Assembly: GCA_002633025.1 (NCBI GenBank)
Contig: NMRB01001626.1
Coordinates: forward strand, 38,465-102,464
Source: Notospermus geniculatus
Taxonomy: Eukaryota > Nemertea > Pilidiophora > Heteronemertea > Lineidae
DNA: 64,000 bases
Direction: 5' to 3'
Made by a program: the position numbers and the translations under genes. Below are positions 1-12,350 of this stretch, one piece after another; positions within the stretch are counted from its first letter, which is position 1, and each line of letters begins with the position of its first letter. Below the pieces are notes generated by a model. It was not told the origin of the DNA, ran no database searches, and worked only from the letters and a program-made list of their open reading frames with translations.

Positions 1-217
1 AATAGAAGACAGGAAATGACATTGGTGACAGCCGTGCGGAGCAAGTAATGTATATCCCGTGGCTCCCCCTGTCGCTGGGAAAGCTCAATCATAAGTTCAT
101 GGATCTCTTCCTGGATTTTTGTTTCCGACCGGAGTTTGCCGACTCCAAGGTCACGGAGGATGCACGCCGATAGGCGGCGCTGTTCCTGCCAATGGTGTCC
201 GTCGTTCGAGAGGATCC
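1..217 (-). CDS. Cytochrome P450 (CYP2-like), coding exon 3, cut by window edge
   Basis: The acceptor TTTTTGCCAG|GG is at 221-218 and restores the split Gly codon, giving KGRG-ILSNDGHHWQEQRR. WQEQRR is the C-helix WxxxR motif whose Trp and Arg contact a heme propionate. It is followed by LSACILRDLGVGK, the usual LRDFGMGK stretch, then an acidic amphipathic helix, and TAVTNVISCLL, which matches the AVxNVICSxxFG region of the family. The reading frame is open to base 1, so the exon continues outside the window. The I-helix, ExxR and heme-binding Cys are not in this window. The gene looks intact as far as it can be read. Confidence 0.87.
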
Positions 218-356
218 CTGGCAAAAAGAGAACGTTTCTGATTGGTGGATAATTCTTGGCTAACAATATCCGCTGACAAAAAATGAACATTCGACTTAAA
301 TTTGTTGATTTTTGCTTTGTCAGATCCACAACGTTTTGTTTTGGCACTATACTAAC

Positions 357-542
357 CTCGTCCCTTGTGTATCTTCTTCACGGCATAGTCAGGTCGGTCT
401 GGGAAGAGGTTGGAACAGAAAGCCTCCGATATCGCCTCCTCGGAATTCAACATCACCATCGTCTTCATACCAACTTGTAAGCATATGACGTCAGAATTGT
501 ACTTCCGGCTTAGTTTCATTGCTGTGTCCGCCATATTGACTC
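357..542 (-). CDS. Cytochrome P450 (CYP2-like), coding exon 2
   Basis: The acceptor TTTCAG|GA lies at 545-543 and the donor GAG|GTTAGT has its GT at 356-355. The first two bases complete the Gly codon begun in exon 1, giving LG-VNMADTAMKLSRKYN. Next come DVICLQVGMKTMVMLNSEEAISEAF, the A-helix and beta-1 sheet region of clan-2 P450s, and SNLFPDRPDYAVKKIHKGRG, the B to B' region where related enzymes have F..RP. The exon is 186 bp and ends in phase 1, as exon 1 does. Both phases and the residue order fit a normal clan-2 P450 with no break. Translating past either border gives unrelated residues, which supports the splice sites chosen. Confidence 0.87.
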
Positions 543-756
543 CTGAAACAGGCCCGCAGCCCCAAACGGTATTTTTCATGTATGTCATGGATGTGACTCT
601 CACAGTAAAAACGCCCACAATACGTTATACGTCGTTTCATTTCTACCCGAAAATCGCAACTATCTACTAGTGTTTGTCGTGGTATGGGCCAACATTAAAA
701 CTAAGGTTCATGAGGAGATGTTACATGGATCGGACGACAAACCCATGGCGACTTAC

Positions 757-898
757 CTAAAAAGGGTAAATATCCTAATATTGGGATACCTCTTGGTCCA
801 GGGGGTAACGACCTGTCCCTCCGCCACCATCTCCACAGCATTGCGAACAACAACACGCCGAATGCCCAGCCAAGAGTTGAAGAATCCAACGGGAACAT
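757..898 (-). CDS. Cytochrome P450 (CYP2-like, clan 2), coding exon 1
   Basis: This exon encodes the N-terminal membrane anchor and proline hinge of a microsomal P450, a heme-thiolate monooxygenase held on the ER membrane. Reading on the minus strand from the ATG at 898-896, the product begins MFPLDSSTLGWAFG. A hydrophobic and Trp-rich anchor (about residues 9-24) follows, then a basic WWRRDR stop-transfer segment, then the hinge LPPGPRGIPILGYLPFLG. The exon ends in phase 1 at a strong donor (G|GTAAGT, GT at 756-755). An open frame continues seven codons further upstream, but the first ATG is at 898. PPGPxGxPxxG is the family hallmark, and the next two exons continue the fold in correct phase. 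The exact subfamily cannot be assigned from the N-terminus alone. Confidence 0.88.
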
Positions 899-2797
899 CT
901 TGGGGGGGAATAAAGTCACTGTCTTGTGTTGACGGGGAGTAGTGAAGTCAAGGAAATGACGCTAGAAGAGTCGGTTCGCCCCAAACTGTGGTTGAAGACA
1001 ACTCAGATGGAACGTCGATCGTCCAAATCTTCGTGCTGTTGTTGGCAACAGCAGGAGTCGCTTCTGGGACGACTCTCGCACTCCAGGCGGCTTCCTCTTG
1101 TCTCGAATCTATTCCCCTGGGTTAAACACTGCCCCGAATGATGCTTTGCAGGTTTTCAGTCGGATTCATCGTCTCCGTTATACCCAGAATAAGCGTAGAA
1201 TCTTCCTCTTTCACATTGACGACATGAGATATGACTTCCTTTATAATAGACACACGGTGTTTATCAAAAAACCTTGTTTACATTATTGTCCTGTTCGTTC
1301 GGCAGGTCGTCTGCTGGTCGCCATATAACAATAGGTCATGATCATGTCATATATGTAATAATGACAAAATAAATGCGATTTTAATTGATAAATTCGTGAC
1401 CCAGATCAGATGACACGTACCTTGGCCGGGTGTTCGTTTATCTCCCGCCAGGTGGCGCTGGTGGAACTTAGTTGTCGTTGTCCGCCAGACGGCGTCTCCC
1501 GCGCTTACGTCACGAGGAAAAACACATCTCCCAAATCAAAATGGAATTGGGTGCATGGAAACCAGGCTGTTTTGAAATTCATCTCGTCAGTGGGCAGGGT
1601 TTCTGCCAGAAATATTTTTGAGGGTATGCATTTCTTCAAAATCAGCAAAAACCCCATGAAATTAAAGAAAATGGCCCTTTTCTGTTCCTTTGAGGGTACT
1701 CAGTGCATACCCTACGTACCGCTGGCGGAAACACTGATGGGTAGACAAGAAGTGCAGTATATGTAGAAGGCAGTTATAAAGGCCTACAGTTTCATCACGC
1801 CCAATTCGCAAAATTGTTCATCCGTAGCCGAAGGCGTCTCCTAGCTTTTTCTGTCAAACGAACTCTTCATTCAAAACTTGGATAAGGGTTACCAGTATTT
1901 TATTATAAATCCTGACTGCTTTTGTGCAACCGGGCCCAGATTATTTCACATGGTAGTATGCCACTTTCGCATTACTTTCTTCACTCAAGTTGGAACAAAA
2001 ACACGTGTAAATCGACGGCTAAGGTAGCTCTCACGAACATATGACTTTAATAGTTCTCCAACGTGAGTGTAGATGGCGATGATTGCCGATCTCCGAGGTA
2101 ACTACTGCAATTGGTAACAGTTGCCACCTTTCAAGTAACACAAATCAAATGATTTTGACGCATTCGTGACGGTAGGCAAGGCCTATCAGAAACCAGCATC
2201 ATACAGTTCGTTTAGCAAGGTAAATAAACATAACCTAGAAGTAAATACCGAAAAATAATGTTGCATTTCAAGGTCTGCAGACTATTGGTGAGGGGTACTC
2301 TGCGGTAACGACGATTGTTTTGAGGCGGTTCTTTTGATGTCCAATTACCGTTGAAGATGGCAAGTGAAGTCAAAACAATACCAACTGCCTCTGATCAGTT
2401 ACCATGTTGATAATGGATTTGACAACCTTGCCGAATGCAAAAAACATGGGAACCAATCAGAGCGCTTGTTACTCAGTAACGATAGTTCTGATTGGCTGAG
2501 GGTAAATACATGAGGGTCAGAGGTGCTGCTGCGTCAGGTTCAGAATTAACTCTTTTTACAATACACGTAATGTACATAACGAAATGTTCGACCTGCCAGT
2601 GGTCACTTCCGAGTCAAAAGATTGGTTTATTGGCAAGCACAACTTGGGCGGTCGGGATCAAATAGGCCGACAAGACTTGGAAGTAGAAATACGGTGTCAA
2701 ACTTGTAGGCCCTATCTTCCTCTTGATGAATGAGGAAGGATGTTTCTCGTGACAGCCTCTTAGGAAATCATCGAAGGTATTTTGTCGGCAAACTCTC
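899..2797. other. Upstream flank of the P450 gene; no gene recognised
   Basis: This region lies 5' of the P450 start codon and should hold its 5' UTR and promoter, but I cannot place a TATA box or a start site. Short open frames here (for example 1410-1766) have no recognisable motifs. Near 2,453-2,495 a CCAATCAGA and its inverse TCTGATTGG flank GTTACTCAGTAAC, a small palindromic CCAAT pair. Confidence 0.5.
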
Positions 2798-3055
2798 TTA
2801 AAGGAGCTCGACGTCCAAGTTGTAAACAAACAGGTTTGTTTACAAACAGTGGCCAGCAAACTACTTTTATTCCTTCGTGAAGGTGGCAGCACCAGTACGC
2901 CCCGTGATCGTTAGACTGGTGCCCGGTCCAATGCAACTCACTCACGATATTCACGTCAGTACATATCACCGACAATAGGTGGCAGCACCGCGGGCGTCGC
3001 GTGGATAGAGAACCAGTGAGTGAGTGTTTACAACTTGGACGTCCAGCTCCTTTAA
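2798..3055. mobile_element. piggyBac-type MITE, copy 1 (TTAA-flanked)
   Basis: This is a non-autonomous DNA element of about 250 bp, flanked on both sides by TTAA (2798-2801 and 3052-3055). Its inverted ends are about 23 bp: AGGAGCTCGACGTCCAAGTT on the left and the inverse, with one mismatch (C to G), on the right. A second copy at 27,359-27,617 has the same ends, the same TTAA flanks and a nearly identical interior, which includes GGTGGCAGCACC boxes and a TTAGACTGGTGCCCGGTCC motif. TTAA duplication is the known target signature of the piggyBac superfamily. It has no coding capacity, so it would depend on a transposase elsewhere. Confidence 0.82.
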
Positions 3056-6000
3056 GTCAAAGTCAGGCACAGGGAAGGCCTATAGTCTAACTCCTTCCTA
3101 ATTCTCAGATGCCTTGCACGTCTTGGGTTTCGAATATGGTTATTGAGGACAAAGGACGAGATTTCGCGATATTCCGAAAATAAAACTTGATCTCTTTCGG
3201 CACCAATTACGGCAACAGCGGAAATGGTGCACACACCAACGCCATTTTAAAACATAGTGCCAACATCAATGCAATTTGAATCTAACTCCATCTGGCGCAG
3301 TTTACGAGAAGAAATTCCACCATTCCCGACTGTCACACAACACTCTGCCATCTTTTCAACTGCGTGTTGCAGTTTCACGGCTCCCAGGGGATTGTGAATG
3401 TAGGCAAGCTGTCAAGCAAGGCGTTATAAGATGACAATCAAAAAAAATCGGCAAATTCTCTAGAAACTGTTAGGTGGCAACAACAATAGACTAGAGGTTT
3501 ACGCTGAATGGGGATTTGCCAAGTGAAAGCATTGTCGGAAATGTTTCGACTCCGAGGACAGCAAGATTTCGGTTCTGATGAGTGTTTCGTCGTTAGTTCG
3601 TCCACATTTAGTTTGGCACATTCACATACGTACACTTGATGTTTCAGGGTGGACAGGTTGTTTCATAACTGCCTTTCATCCCGGAACTCAAGCATTTATA
3701 AAAGAACGGACCGTTTAGCCCAATGATTTCGCCAATGAAAAGAAGACGATCTTCGCTAGAATGCTGAGCACTCCATGCAATATCTAGCCCTGACGTGAGA
3801 AATATTTCCAGCTCAGCTTCTCAAATACAGTTGCTGTCGTTTTGTGGTTAACACGAATGAACTAATTCGACGTGGACCGTAAGCGCTTCGATTGCGTGAT
3901 GATGGTAATAAGCGGGATTCTGGAGCAGACCGCCCGCCTCCGACTCATGTTGAACATATGATGAACTTTCCGATATTCCGCGTAATCAAGGTTTGAGCTG
4001 TTCGAACGAACGTGAGGCAAGATTATAACGATCCTGCCGCCTGATGCTCCCGTACACCTGGCCACTGCAGTTTCTGTACATTCAGAGTTAAGTTCTTGGC
4101 AGTAAGGAATACCGGTGTTGCGTACAAAGCGGAGGATACATGCATATTCTCCATGAAATTTGGATACCGTGGATTTGAAATGTCTAGATGATTTCGTTGA
4201 CGTTTGAAGAAAGGTGAGTGAATTTAGGTCTTTTCAGAGATGTGTACCGTTGCTAGTTGTATGTAACGGGATGAGGCTACGGGTACATCACCCACTGGAA
4301 TACCAATGCATTTGCGATTTGGTTTCTGTCTGAAGTACCCTAGGCCTATCATTTAACGATTCCATAGAGACCAAGTTGGACAATAAGGGTACACATTTAA
4401 ACATAATTCCCCGCACATCATGGCGGTGTCGGACAATGGCACGACCCGCCTGACCGGCTAGGGTCGACCAAAACGCCCCCTAGTGCATCGGATAGGTCGA
4501 GGAAACCTAAATCCAACCATCATCAGGCAATATGGACCTGACACAGGATCTTGCATCCGTGTCCAGCTCGGTCCTCTTCACGGTTTGTGTCTCCGTATCG
4601 ATGTATCCCGCGAATGACTCATTTGGAAGTTCACCGACAGTGGGCGCGCTGAATGAACTTCCTGTGACGTCACTCGTTGAGCCTATATTGGTTCCCTGAT
4701 CCACCGCTAGGGATGTCGTCGTAGGTTCAGTTTAGTTGTAACTGAACGATGAAGACTGCGCCCGTATTCTCGGTGACTATTTCAAACTTAGATTGAACCC
4801 GAATAGAAGGTCCCCCGGCCCGTAGAGGGGTCTCTGTATTACCCTGATGGGAAGCATCCATATTTCCACACGGAGTGTACATACATGTACACATTCTGGT
4901 CTAACATTCTGGTTTAATATTTCGAAGAGCATCATTTTTTTCACCAAACATCTTAGGTTAATCAACGATTACTAAGTAGAAACCCGAAAGAAAGTTATAG
5001 TTTATCGTTAGTTGAACATGCATAGGTATACACCGCCTGTAGATAGCCTACATTATTCGTTTTTAATTCAAGTATAGCTCAAGAGAATTGCGCTATGGCT
5101 GGGAGATGTGTATGCATACCAGTATTATCGATGAATCATCGATCGCTTAAGATGAATTTATATTTTCTTTTTCATCCAATGTTCCTTTGTATCCGTTTCG
5201 TTGCTGAGACGAGAAGAAACAGCGGCACGTTGTCCCTGTTGCTGTTTNGTCGTGTTTTCGCTGCCCACGGAAATTGCCGAAGCTAAACCGAGGAATGCCG
5301 AATGATATACGTGAAAGTGTTAGGTCTACAATGAATGTGTAGAGACGCGTGTGCGATTCTTGCTCATTTGCGTACTCTCTCAGAAAGCAGAATGATGACT
5401 GATTGAGAAAATTTCTCGACTCGTACACCTTATAACTTGTATAGGTGAATAACTGATAACAGATCAGCAACACATGCTCACCTACGTGTCTACCTGACGG
5501 CGTATCGACGGTTACAAATCTGCCGTGATTGGTGCACAGCCGCCGATACGGCCTTTGACATTTTCTCAGACGTGGTCCGACTGGCCGCACGGTGTCTCGT
5601 ACGATAATAGGCGGTTTTGCCAAATATTTCGGTCGATAACATTCCTGAGACACGTTTTTCAGAATGGATACGGATCTGTTTCGAGAACTGTTCTTTGATA
5701 CAGTCAGACGTAGGCCTAATGCTTGGTCGGGTCTCTCATTCAATCCCCCACAGAAAGTGCTGGTAGATAAGATTTTGTCAGCTTTCGTGGTCCAGAATCG
5801 ACGATGCAGCGTCAGCCAAATGAGACCGGCCACCTGCAAGATCTCGCGATGATGTGCAAGTACAGTTTGGACAGCTCCAGATTTGGCCATGAGCAGCTTC
5901 CGAAGGCGATGTTTTTATCGACGGGCCACACATCGCCATGTGTTGTTGTTGTCGAGATCAATTCCCATCGGGCCGCTGACGTAGAACCGTGCCATTAAAC

Positions 6001-8989
6001 GTGGTTTCTACAGCCAAACAGATGACTGAGCGGGTCGTGACCAGAATAAGGGTCGGCGTTATATGACTGTGTATTGTCAGACGGGGAAGGATGGATGGCA
6101 GCGACAGAGTGTTCCTCACGAGAGTTCAGCCTGTCGAGGTCGACGGGTAAAAGACCGTTCCTTGACGTTGTTCGGCGGAATTGATTTTGAAGTCGGCGCC
6201 TTTGACGTCCTCCAGCTGCAAAGCAATTTTCATGCTTCTCCAATGCAGTTGAGGATCTGTTGCTTGATTCAGTAAATGTATTTCAGTCTACTCCTTCGGT
6301 CATTGTGGTCAAACTGTGGAATCTCGACAACTTGCTATGAATATCATCCTGGCGTTTGTTGATTTCACCACGCTGCCCCGTGTGGTTCCCGAACCCATGC
6401 ACCCGGCAGGGGCGCTTACCACTTGGACAAAAAGGAATTCTCCATGGCCGGTGGGTTAGACTGTGCCAAGTAGGAATACAGTACGTCTAAAGCAGTCACT
6501 AGTGACCGACCAGCTGTAAGCTGCTCGTAGAGAGAAAAACGCGCCCTACTCAAGCTGTAATCGCTGGCTCGAACGTTGGTAAACCTGGCAGAATCGATTG
6601 CCACTGCCTCCAGTCGCGCACCGGCCACCTACGCTTGTGATGGCGGCGTCCGTTCTCTGTACTAAATGCCAGCAAGCGTTCCAGCAGTGGGTTTCCATCG
6701 GTGCATGGGAGGTCGGCGAAACCGGTGAGGTGCCTGAGAGAATTTGTTGAAGACCAGTTGTTTTATCGCTGGCAAGGTTCTTTCTGGTGCTGACCAATGT
6801 GCTTGGCCATGTCATTAGCCCCACTAGCTGCCCAGTCCCATCTCCCGAGGAAACACGGCAGGAAATCTGGAGTCAACTTGCTGGAAAAAGAATTTTACGT
6901 ACATGTACAGTTGGTGAAGTGGTGAAGACCACGCTGGGGCAAGCTGACGAGCATATTTACGTCGGGAGCGAAAACTTGGGGCGAGAAGGACATGAGGACG
7001 AGGACAGACAGTTGGCAAGAGATTCCAAATCTTCAAAACAATCGAGAGCAACAACTGGATAACATATTACAACAAAAATTACCGAAGGGCCACTGAATCC
7101 GATCCGTCTTCAGACCTCCCAACTCCAGCTACTTGCAGTTCCCTGAGATTATAATTACATTGTAGTCGGATTCCGATTAACTTGGAGAAAGAAAAAGATC
7201 GGACGTTTAATGCTCGCGGGTTCTGTGCTTGCAATTCACTTAATAAATGGCGGAAAGTTTTGCACCTGCTTGGTTGCTGACAACTCACAGTGCGCGTAGC
7301 TGTCTTTAAGGTGCAAGGTGTAATTAACGGAGTTGATTGATGATCGGATCCGCACTAAATTGTCAGAAGGTTTTCTGATGTTGAATTTCCATCTCCGATT
7401 GATGTAATATTCCATTTTGATTTAAATTTCTTCAACGACATTTATTCGCATGTGAACAAGTTCTGGAATTTCTGAACAGCTTCAAAATGTACAAATTAAT
7501 TAACGACTGACGCAATCAAGCGAACAGGAGAAATGAATTGCCTGATTCGACAGCATTGAGTCACGTGGTTTCAAAAGGTACTTCCAGCGCCATCTTTTTG
7601 CGGTGACCTTGTTTAGTTGAACGGATCGCCAAAGAATGTCGTTGACTTCCAAGACACTTTTTCATCGTTTCGTCATTGATTCTCTGCCGGTTTTTATACC
7701 CACCCAATCGATCTTCTGCCGTTAGGATCGATCCGCCATCATGTCAATGCGCGGACAACATATGTGATCTATCCAAGTGATGCCTCTTCTTTTATATCCC
7801 GGCTTGTTAATCAATTTTCGCATGACCTGGGCCGACACCGACTTGGATCGGGAGCTTGCGCAAAGAACCGGCGTCGACGTGCTCAGCCGAGACGACGACC
7901 AACGCTTGTCGACTTCAGCATCAACCTTCGGAAGGAGATAATGCATTCCCCACCGGTACACATACACTTCATGCCAAGCTCTAGGCCTACTTGCTTCACG
8001 AACGCCTCAATTTTGAAGAGTCCTGACAGCCTCCGCTCATCAAGCGACAGGTCCCGTGTCCGGCAAGGGATGAACCATTCCTGGCTCTTCAGGTCCGTCG
8101 CATGGGTCAGTAACCCCTGGTGCCTTGTAGACCTACTAGCCTGTGCCTTTGTAAGGGCAGGAAAAGGCCCCATATAAGTGAAGAACATGAGTAGCTTGAG
8201 ATGGCCTCTTATGCTTACCAGGGCAAGGATGCTGGCCCTGATGGAAAAATCAAGTACATGTAAGAATAACCCAGTTTGAGATCTTCTTCAAAAACTCCGC
8301 AGTTACAGATTTGACCTTTCAAATCCCGATCCCTAGATTTCTTTCTCCCCGCCCTCGGAATTACACTCACATCGGGTTAATCATCAGTTGACGAATTCCC
8401 AATTAAAGAAAGATGCCCTCGTTCAGCGTTCATTACAACCAGAAGGCGGGGAGAACTGTTTTCCGATTCTAGCGCCTGTTATGTCCTGCATCGCGATGTC
8501 GCCCCCACAGCCGAGGCGACGATCGATGGCTCGAGTCATCGTCGAGTTGTTCTGCCTTAATCCGACTCGTGTGTCACTTGTCAGCGTTTGTCAGTCATTC
8601 CGGAGGCGGGCTTCAAACCCGGGCTTCAAAGTGAAACATTTACAAGGAATCTCGTGTGAAGAAATCGCCCTGTTATTAGCAAGGTTGGGGTGTTGGCGTC
8701 AGGTCAGTGGTCAGTCTGTCCCGGGCTCTTTTCCTACACACAGCCTCTTGATCTACATGTAGGCCCTACCTTGTTTTCTGCATTGTCATTATATTGTGAT
8801 ATAAACCTTTGTCTTGAATGAAGTGAAAGCTGATGTGTGTTCAATCAGTTACTCAAAATAATTATGTTCATTTCCTAAAAGACTCTTTCCCATCATCATA
8901 CTGACTTTGTTGCGTCACCAGTGGATTAGGATTATCTTTTGTGGACTTGGAACTCTTTTGTTTCGGTTCGGGCGGTGGCAGGGGTTTGA
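3056..8989. other. Intergenic DNA, no recognised gene apart from one long open frame
   Basis: I see no exon with a known domain here. Two TGACGTCA-type or CRE-like sites occur, one exact at 4665. The only long open frame is on the minus strand at 5147-5890 (listed separately). Short overlapping frames on both strands near 7,760-8,190 look like chance. Confidence 0.4.
5147..5890 (-). CDS. Long open frame of unknown nature (247 codons)
   Basis: This is the longest uninterrupted frame in the window. It starts at an ATG (MAKSGAVQTVLAHH) and ends 247 codons later; one codon is ambiguous because of the N at 5247. The product is rich in Arg, Leu and Ser. I see no signal peptide, no clear membrane segment, no repeat and no recognised motif. 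A frame this long is uncommon by chance at this base composition but not excluded in 64 kb of six-frame sequence. It could be a single-exon gene, an old retrocopy, or noise. No function is proposed. Confidence 0.15.
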   Translation of the reverse strand: MAKSGAVQTVLAHHREILQVAGLIWLTLHRRFWTTKADKILSTSTFCGGLNERPDQALGLRLTVSKNSSRNRSVSILKNVSQECYRPKYLAKPPIIVRDTVRPVGPRLRKCQRPYRRLCTNHGRFVTVDTPSGRHVGEHVLLICYQLFTYTSYKVYESRNFLNQSSFCFLREYANEQESHTRLYTFIVDLTLSRISFGIPRFSFGNFRGQRKHDXTATGTTCRCFFSSQQRNGYKGTLDEKENINSS

Positions 8990-9200
8990 AGGAAGGAGGT
9001 GAAGCTGTATGGCAGTGCAGATCTGGATACCAGGCCTGGCAGTCTGTACTCGTGGAGGAGCTTCTGTGCATGGTCTGCATTCGTCTGTTTGTCTGATCCT
9101 GGCTTTGGAGCCAGCAGATTCTGATGGAACATTCCACGTTGTGTCTTGTGCTGCCGATTCGGAAATCTGTGACTGATTTTGTGTGATACAATCTGTATAT
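8990..9200 (-). repeat. Dispersed repeat R2, copy 1
   Basis: This stretch is similar, in inverse orientation, to 49,855-50,200. Shared landmarks are GATCTGG..ACCAGGCCTGGCA, AGTCTGTACTC..GGAGG, CTCTGATCCTGGC-type sequence, GGAACATTCCACGTTGTGT, and a GTGATACAA end. Copy 1 is the simpler form; copy 2 has an internal expansion. It is presumably a retroelement or SINE fragment, but no coding motif or tail lets me classify it. Confidence 0.6.
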
Positions 9201-12073
9201 ACACCCCTTGCAACCGTTCTCGTCCTATGCCGTTTATTTTCCCCGGGAAATTCTGGAACCTCGTAGCCTTGAAACTGTCATCGTGAACAACATGACTGTG
9301 TAAGACAATAGGAGCTGTCAGCGAGTTGACCACTAGGTGTCACTACGGCCCAATTCAATGCATCTAGCGGACCCAGTCATTATCGATCGAGCAGCAATAA
9401 CGTAGATTTTCCTGTACATTGGTCCGCTAAGACTTTGCTGCCATCTGTTGGCAATATGCGCGGCTGACTGCTCCTAATGCGATTCCTGGTGACTGAAGTG
9501 ACTCTCCTGCTTACGAGATTATTAACTACCTTTCTTTTTATTTCCATATTTGTAATGTATATGATAAACTGTATATTCATTGTAAATATCATATACTCTT
9601 TCTGGCTTATTAAATTTCTTCATTTAGCTAGTACATGTAATTGTTTTGACTTAACCCAGAGAACCAACGGCTTTGACTTTGCCGCAAGGTCACAACCCGG
9701 CCATAGAAATCCGGCTTGTGCTTGGCGCGATTCGCAAGTGCGATGTCCAACCTTACGCTGCTCTTACCGGCAAAATCCGGTCAAGAAATGATCACAAATG
9801 ATCACAATCGGCAAGATCGCCAACTTATTCCACTAAAAAACTCGTATCATGTTCGCTGGTTCTCTTATAAACGATCATACTGTATAACATGCGTTAGAAT
9901 AAACTATTTACATTGACTTGCAAAGTATGTGAAACTTCTTGCTGTAAATATCCCCGGTAAACAATAAGGCGAATGTTTGGATTCACCACATCTCTCCCCA
10001 GCCAATAAAGTTGCCACGTTCCACAGGAGCGTAACCGCGAGCAACTCCGTAAGATAACTGAGATAGGAGAGATCGTGGTGATAAAACGCACCAAAAAGAC
10101 ATTATACACTGTTCTGGTTGTACTGCGAAAGAACATCTCTTGGCAGTTTGTAAACTATAAATCGGCCTTCTGACGTCATCTTCGGCAATCATCGGGTAGC
10201 TCCGGATCTGTGTTAGACTGATACGAACTGTTGGCTTCTGTTCGCACAAGGTTCAGTCGGTACACGTTTTTGAAAACATCTTTCTTGGAATGAATTCGTC
10301 CTATGTTTGTTCAGTCGTGCCAGGCATTTCAGTACACGGGAATAACTCGGGTTGGAAGAGAAATCGTGGAATTCGTTGACTTTTAGCCCACTGAAAAATG
10401 CTCCACAAACCGGAAGGAAGGATTTTTTGGCCAGCGCTATGTAGAATAAAAAATGGTATTTTATTTTTCGCCGTAGATATTCATCTTCTCCAAACACTTG
10501 TAAAAAGTTTTGATCCGAATCGTCGGCTAAGCTCCAATCGGGTCATCAGGTCGGCGTTTTTACTCCACCCAACTCATTTTTTGAGTGCGTCTTTTTTGCC
10601 TGCGTACTACCTGGAATTCAATAGACATTTGAAGCCAGCTCCGCTTCCTCGACCTATGATATCAACTGATACAGAAAAGCTTTTTAAAAACATACCAGAA
10701 ATAATTCGCAACATAATATCGCCCTTTAAAGTGCGAGTAAACCGCGAATGATTCATCCGAGCTGCTCGCGTGAAAACGTGTTCTCTACGGCATAGCGCTC
10801 TGGATTCCCACTGCACAGGATTTAGAATGAAAAATGCCATTATTGGATTCCAATGGTTTCAGTTTATTTTACATAAATCATTTCTAAAATTACATTCTGT
10901 TGTTCAGCATAGAAAGGTGTCTGACAATTGTAGATTACTAGGAAACAAGATGGGTTTTAACTTGGAACAAATTCTCTCCGTGTTGTGAAGCGGGCCGTCG
11001 TTTTTACCTTGACCTGATAAGGGCGCTTTCATTCGTTTTAAGGTACAGGAGGGGCACTGCGTAGTCTGTGGGAAAAAGAATTCATGTGGAAACAATACCG
11101 ACCCACTCTCCGACACCGAAAATTTTTAATCCCTTGAAGCTGCCTCACGATGTGCACTTCTCGGTTGCGACAGGCAAATGACCATCTACTTCCGGCTTCC
11201 CCTGAGTTTTATCACACAACCTCGTTCCCATGTGCTATTTCGCTGCATGCTGATGTACGCCTGGCCAGCTCCATAATCGGCCAATGACACTGAATGTCTG
11301 TTAGTGTGTATAAATGTACATGTACACATTGTGCAGAGAACAGATTAAATATTTGATAGAGAAACCGCGTTGTTGTCGCCTGTTCTTTATTTGACAAAAG
11401 GCGGCCACTGAAGTCCAACAAACAGCTAATACCTGTTGCGAACGTGTGATTTCAGCCTTGGCAAAACGCTTGATCTAAAAGTTTGTTTTTACGACCTACC
11501 CGAGCCGGGTGGAGGTGAGGGGGCACTAAGGTGTTAAGGAGAATGTACTTCAAGCAGTCTCTGGGGCGGTGGGCTATCACTTGCACGGCTCTATGTCTCT
11601 GAAGATCCCATAAACACCCCAATAAAGTGTACAGTACGTCTGAACCTGATCTGACGGACGAGCGTTAAATGTTAGAGGGAGAATACAGCGTTATTTGTAG
11701 CTCATAAAGAAGCCGACAGGGAGATTGGAGAGTCCACGACCTGGACCCGTTCCAGGGATGTGTTATCAACCTCCTGTATTCGCTCCTTCTGGGCGGGTGT
11801 TCCTGGTATATCGTGTGTTACCTTCGTTATCAACAGGTTCTAAGCCTTACTCGACCTTTGAGTGCTACAAAGTGGCAACGGCTACATTTTCACTATTACT
11901 ACAACTTTTGATCAACGAACACCCTGAATTCACGGGCCAATCTATGGACCACGTAAAAGCTTCGTGGAGAAGGGCTGATTAGAAGAATGAGCTGCTCCTC
12001 CGAACAGATTGGTAGGTGACCGACCCTTATATTTCGCCCAGTAGGCTTTTATCATAAGAAGACCTCACTGTAC
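9201..12073. other. Intergenic DNA, nothing recognised
   Basis: No exon, RNA gene or clear repeat was found. One exact TGACGTCA lies at 10,171. Open frames such as 10,398-10,751 overlap others on the opposite strand and carry no motifs. Confidence 0.4.
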
Positions 12074-12350
12074 ACCAATCACATTTCCTTGCATGAGTTC
12101 CCCTATCACCAATCACAATCCTTTGCATGAGTTCCCCTATCACCAGTCACAATTCCTTGCACGAGTTCCCCTATCACCAGTCACAATTCCTTGCATGAGT
12201 TCCCCTATCACCAGTCACAATTCCTTGCATGAGTTCCCCTATCACCAGTCACAATTCCTTGCACGAGTTCCCCTATCACCAGTCACAATTCATTGCATGG
12301 TCAGCTCCCGTCACAAGCCACATTTTCCTCATGAGTTCCATTCACCAGTA
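12074..12350. repeat. 34-bp minisatellite, about eight copies
   Basis: Successive units begin at 12,074, 12,108, 12,142, 12,176, 12,210, 12,244 and 12,278, so the period is 34 bp. The core reads ACCAGTCACAATTCCTTGCA followed by TGAGTTCCCCTATC. Differences between units are mostly single C/T or A/G changes (CATGAG against CACGAG). The last copy (after about 12,300) is degraded. Because 34 is not a multiple of three, the open frame across it cycles through three readings and is not a gene. Confidence 0.93.
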
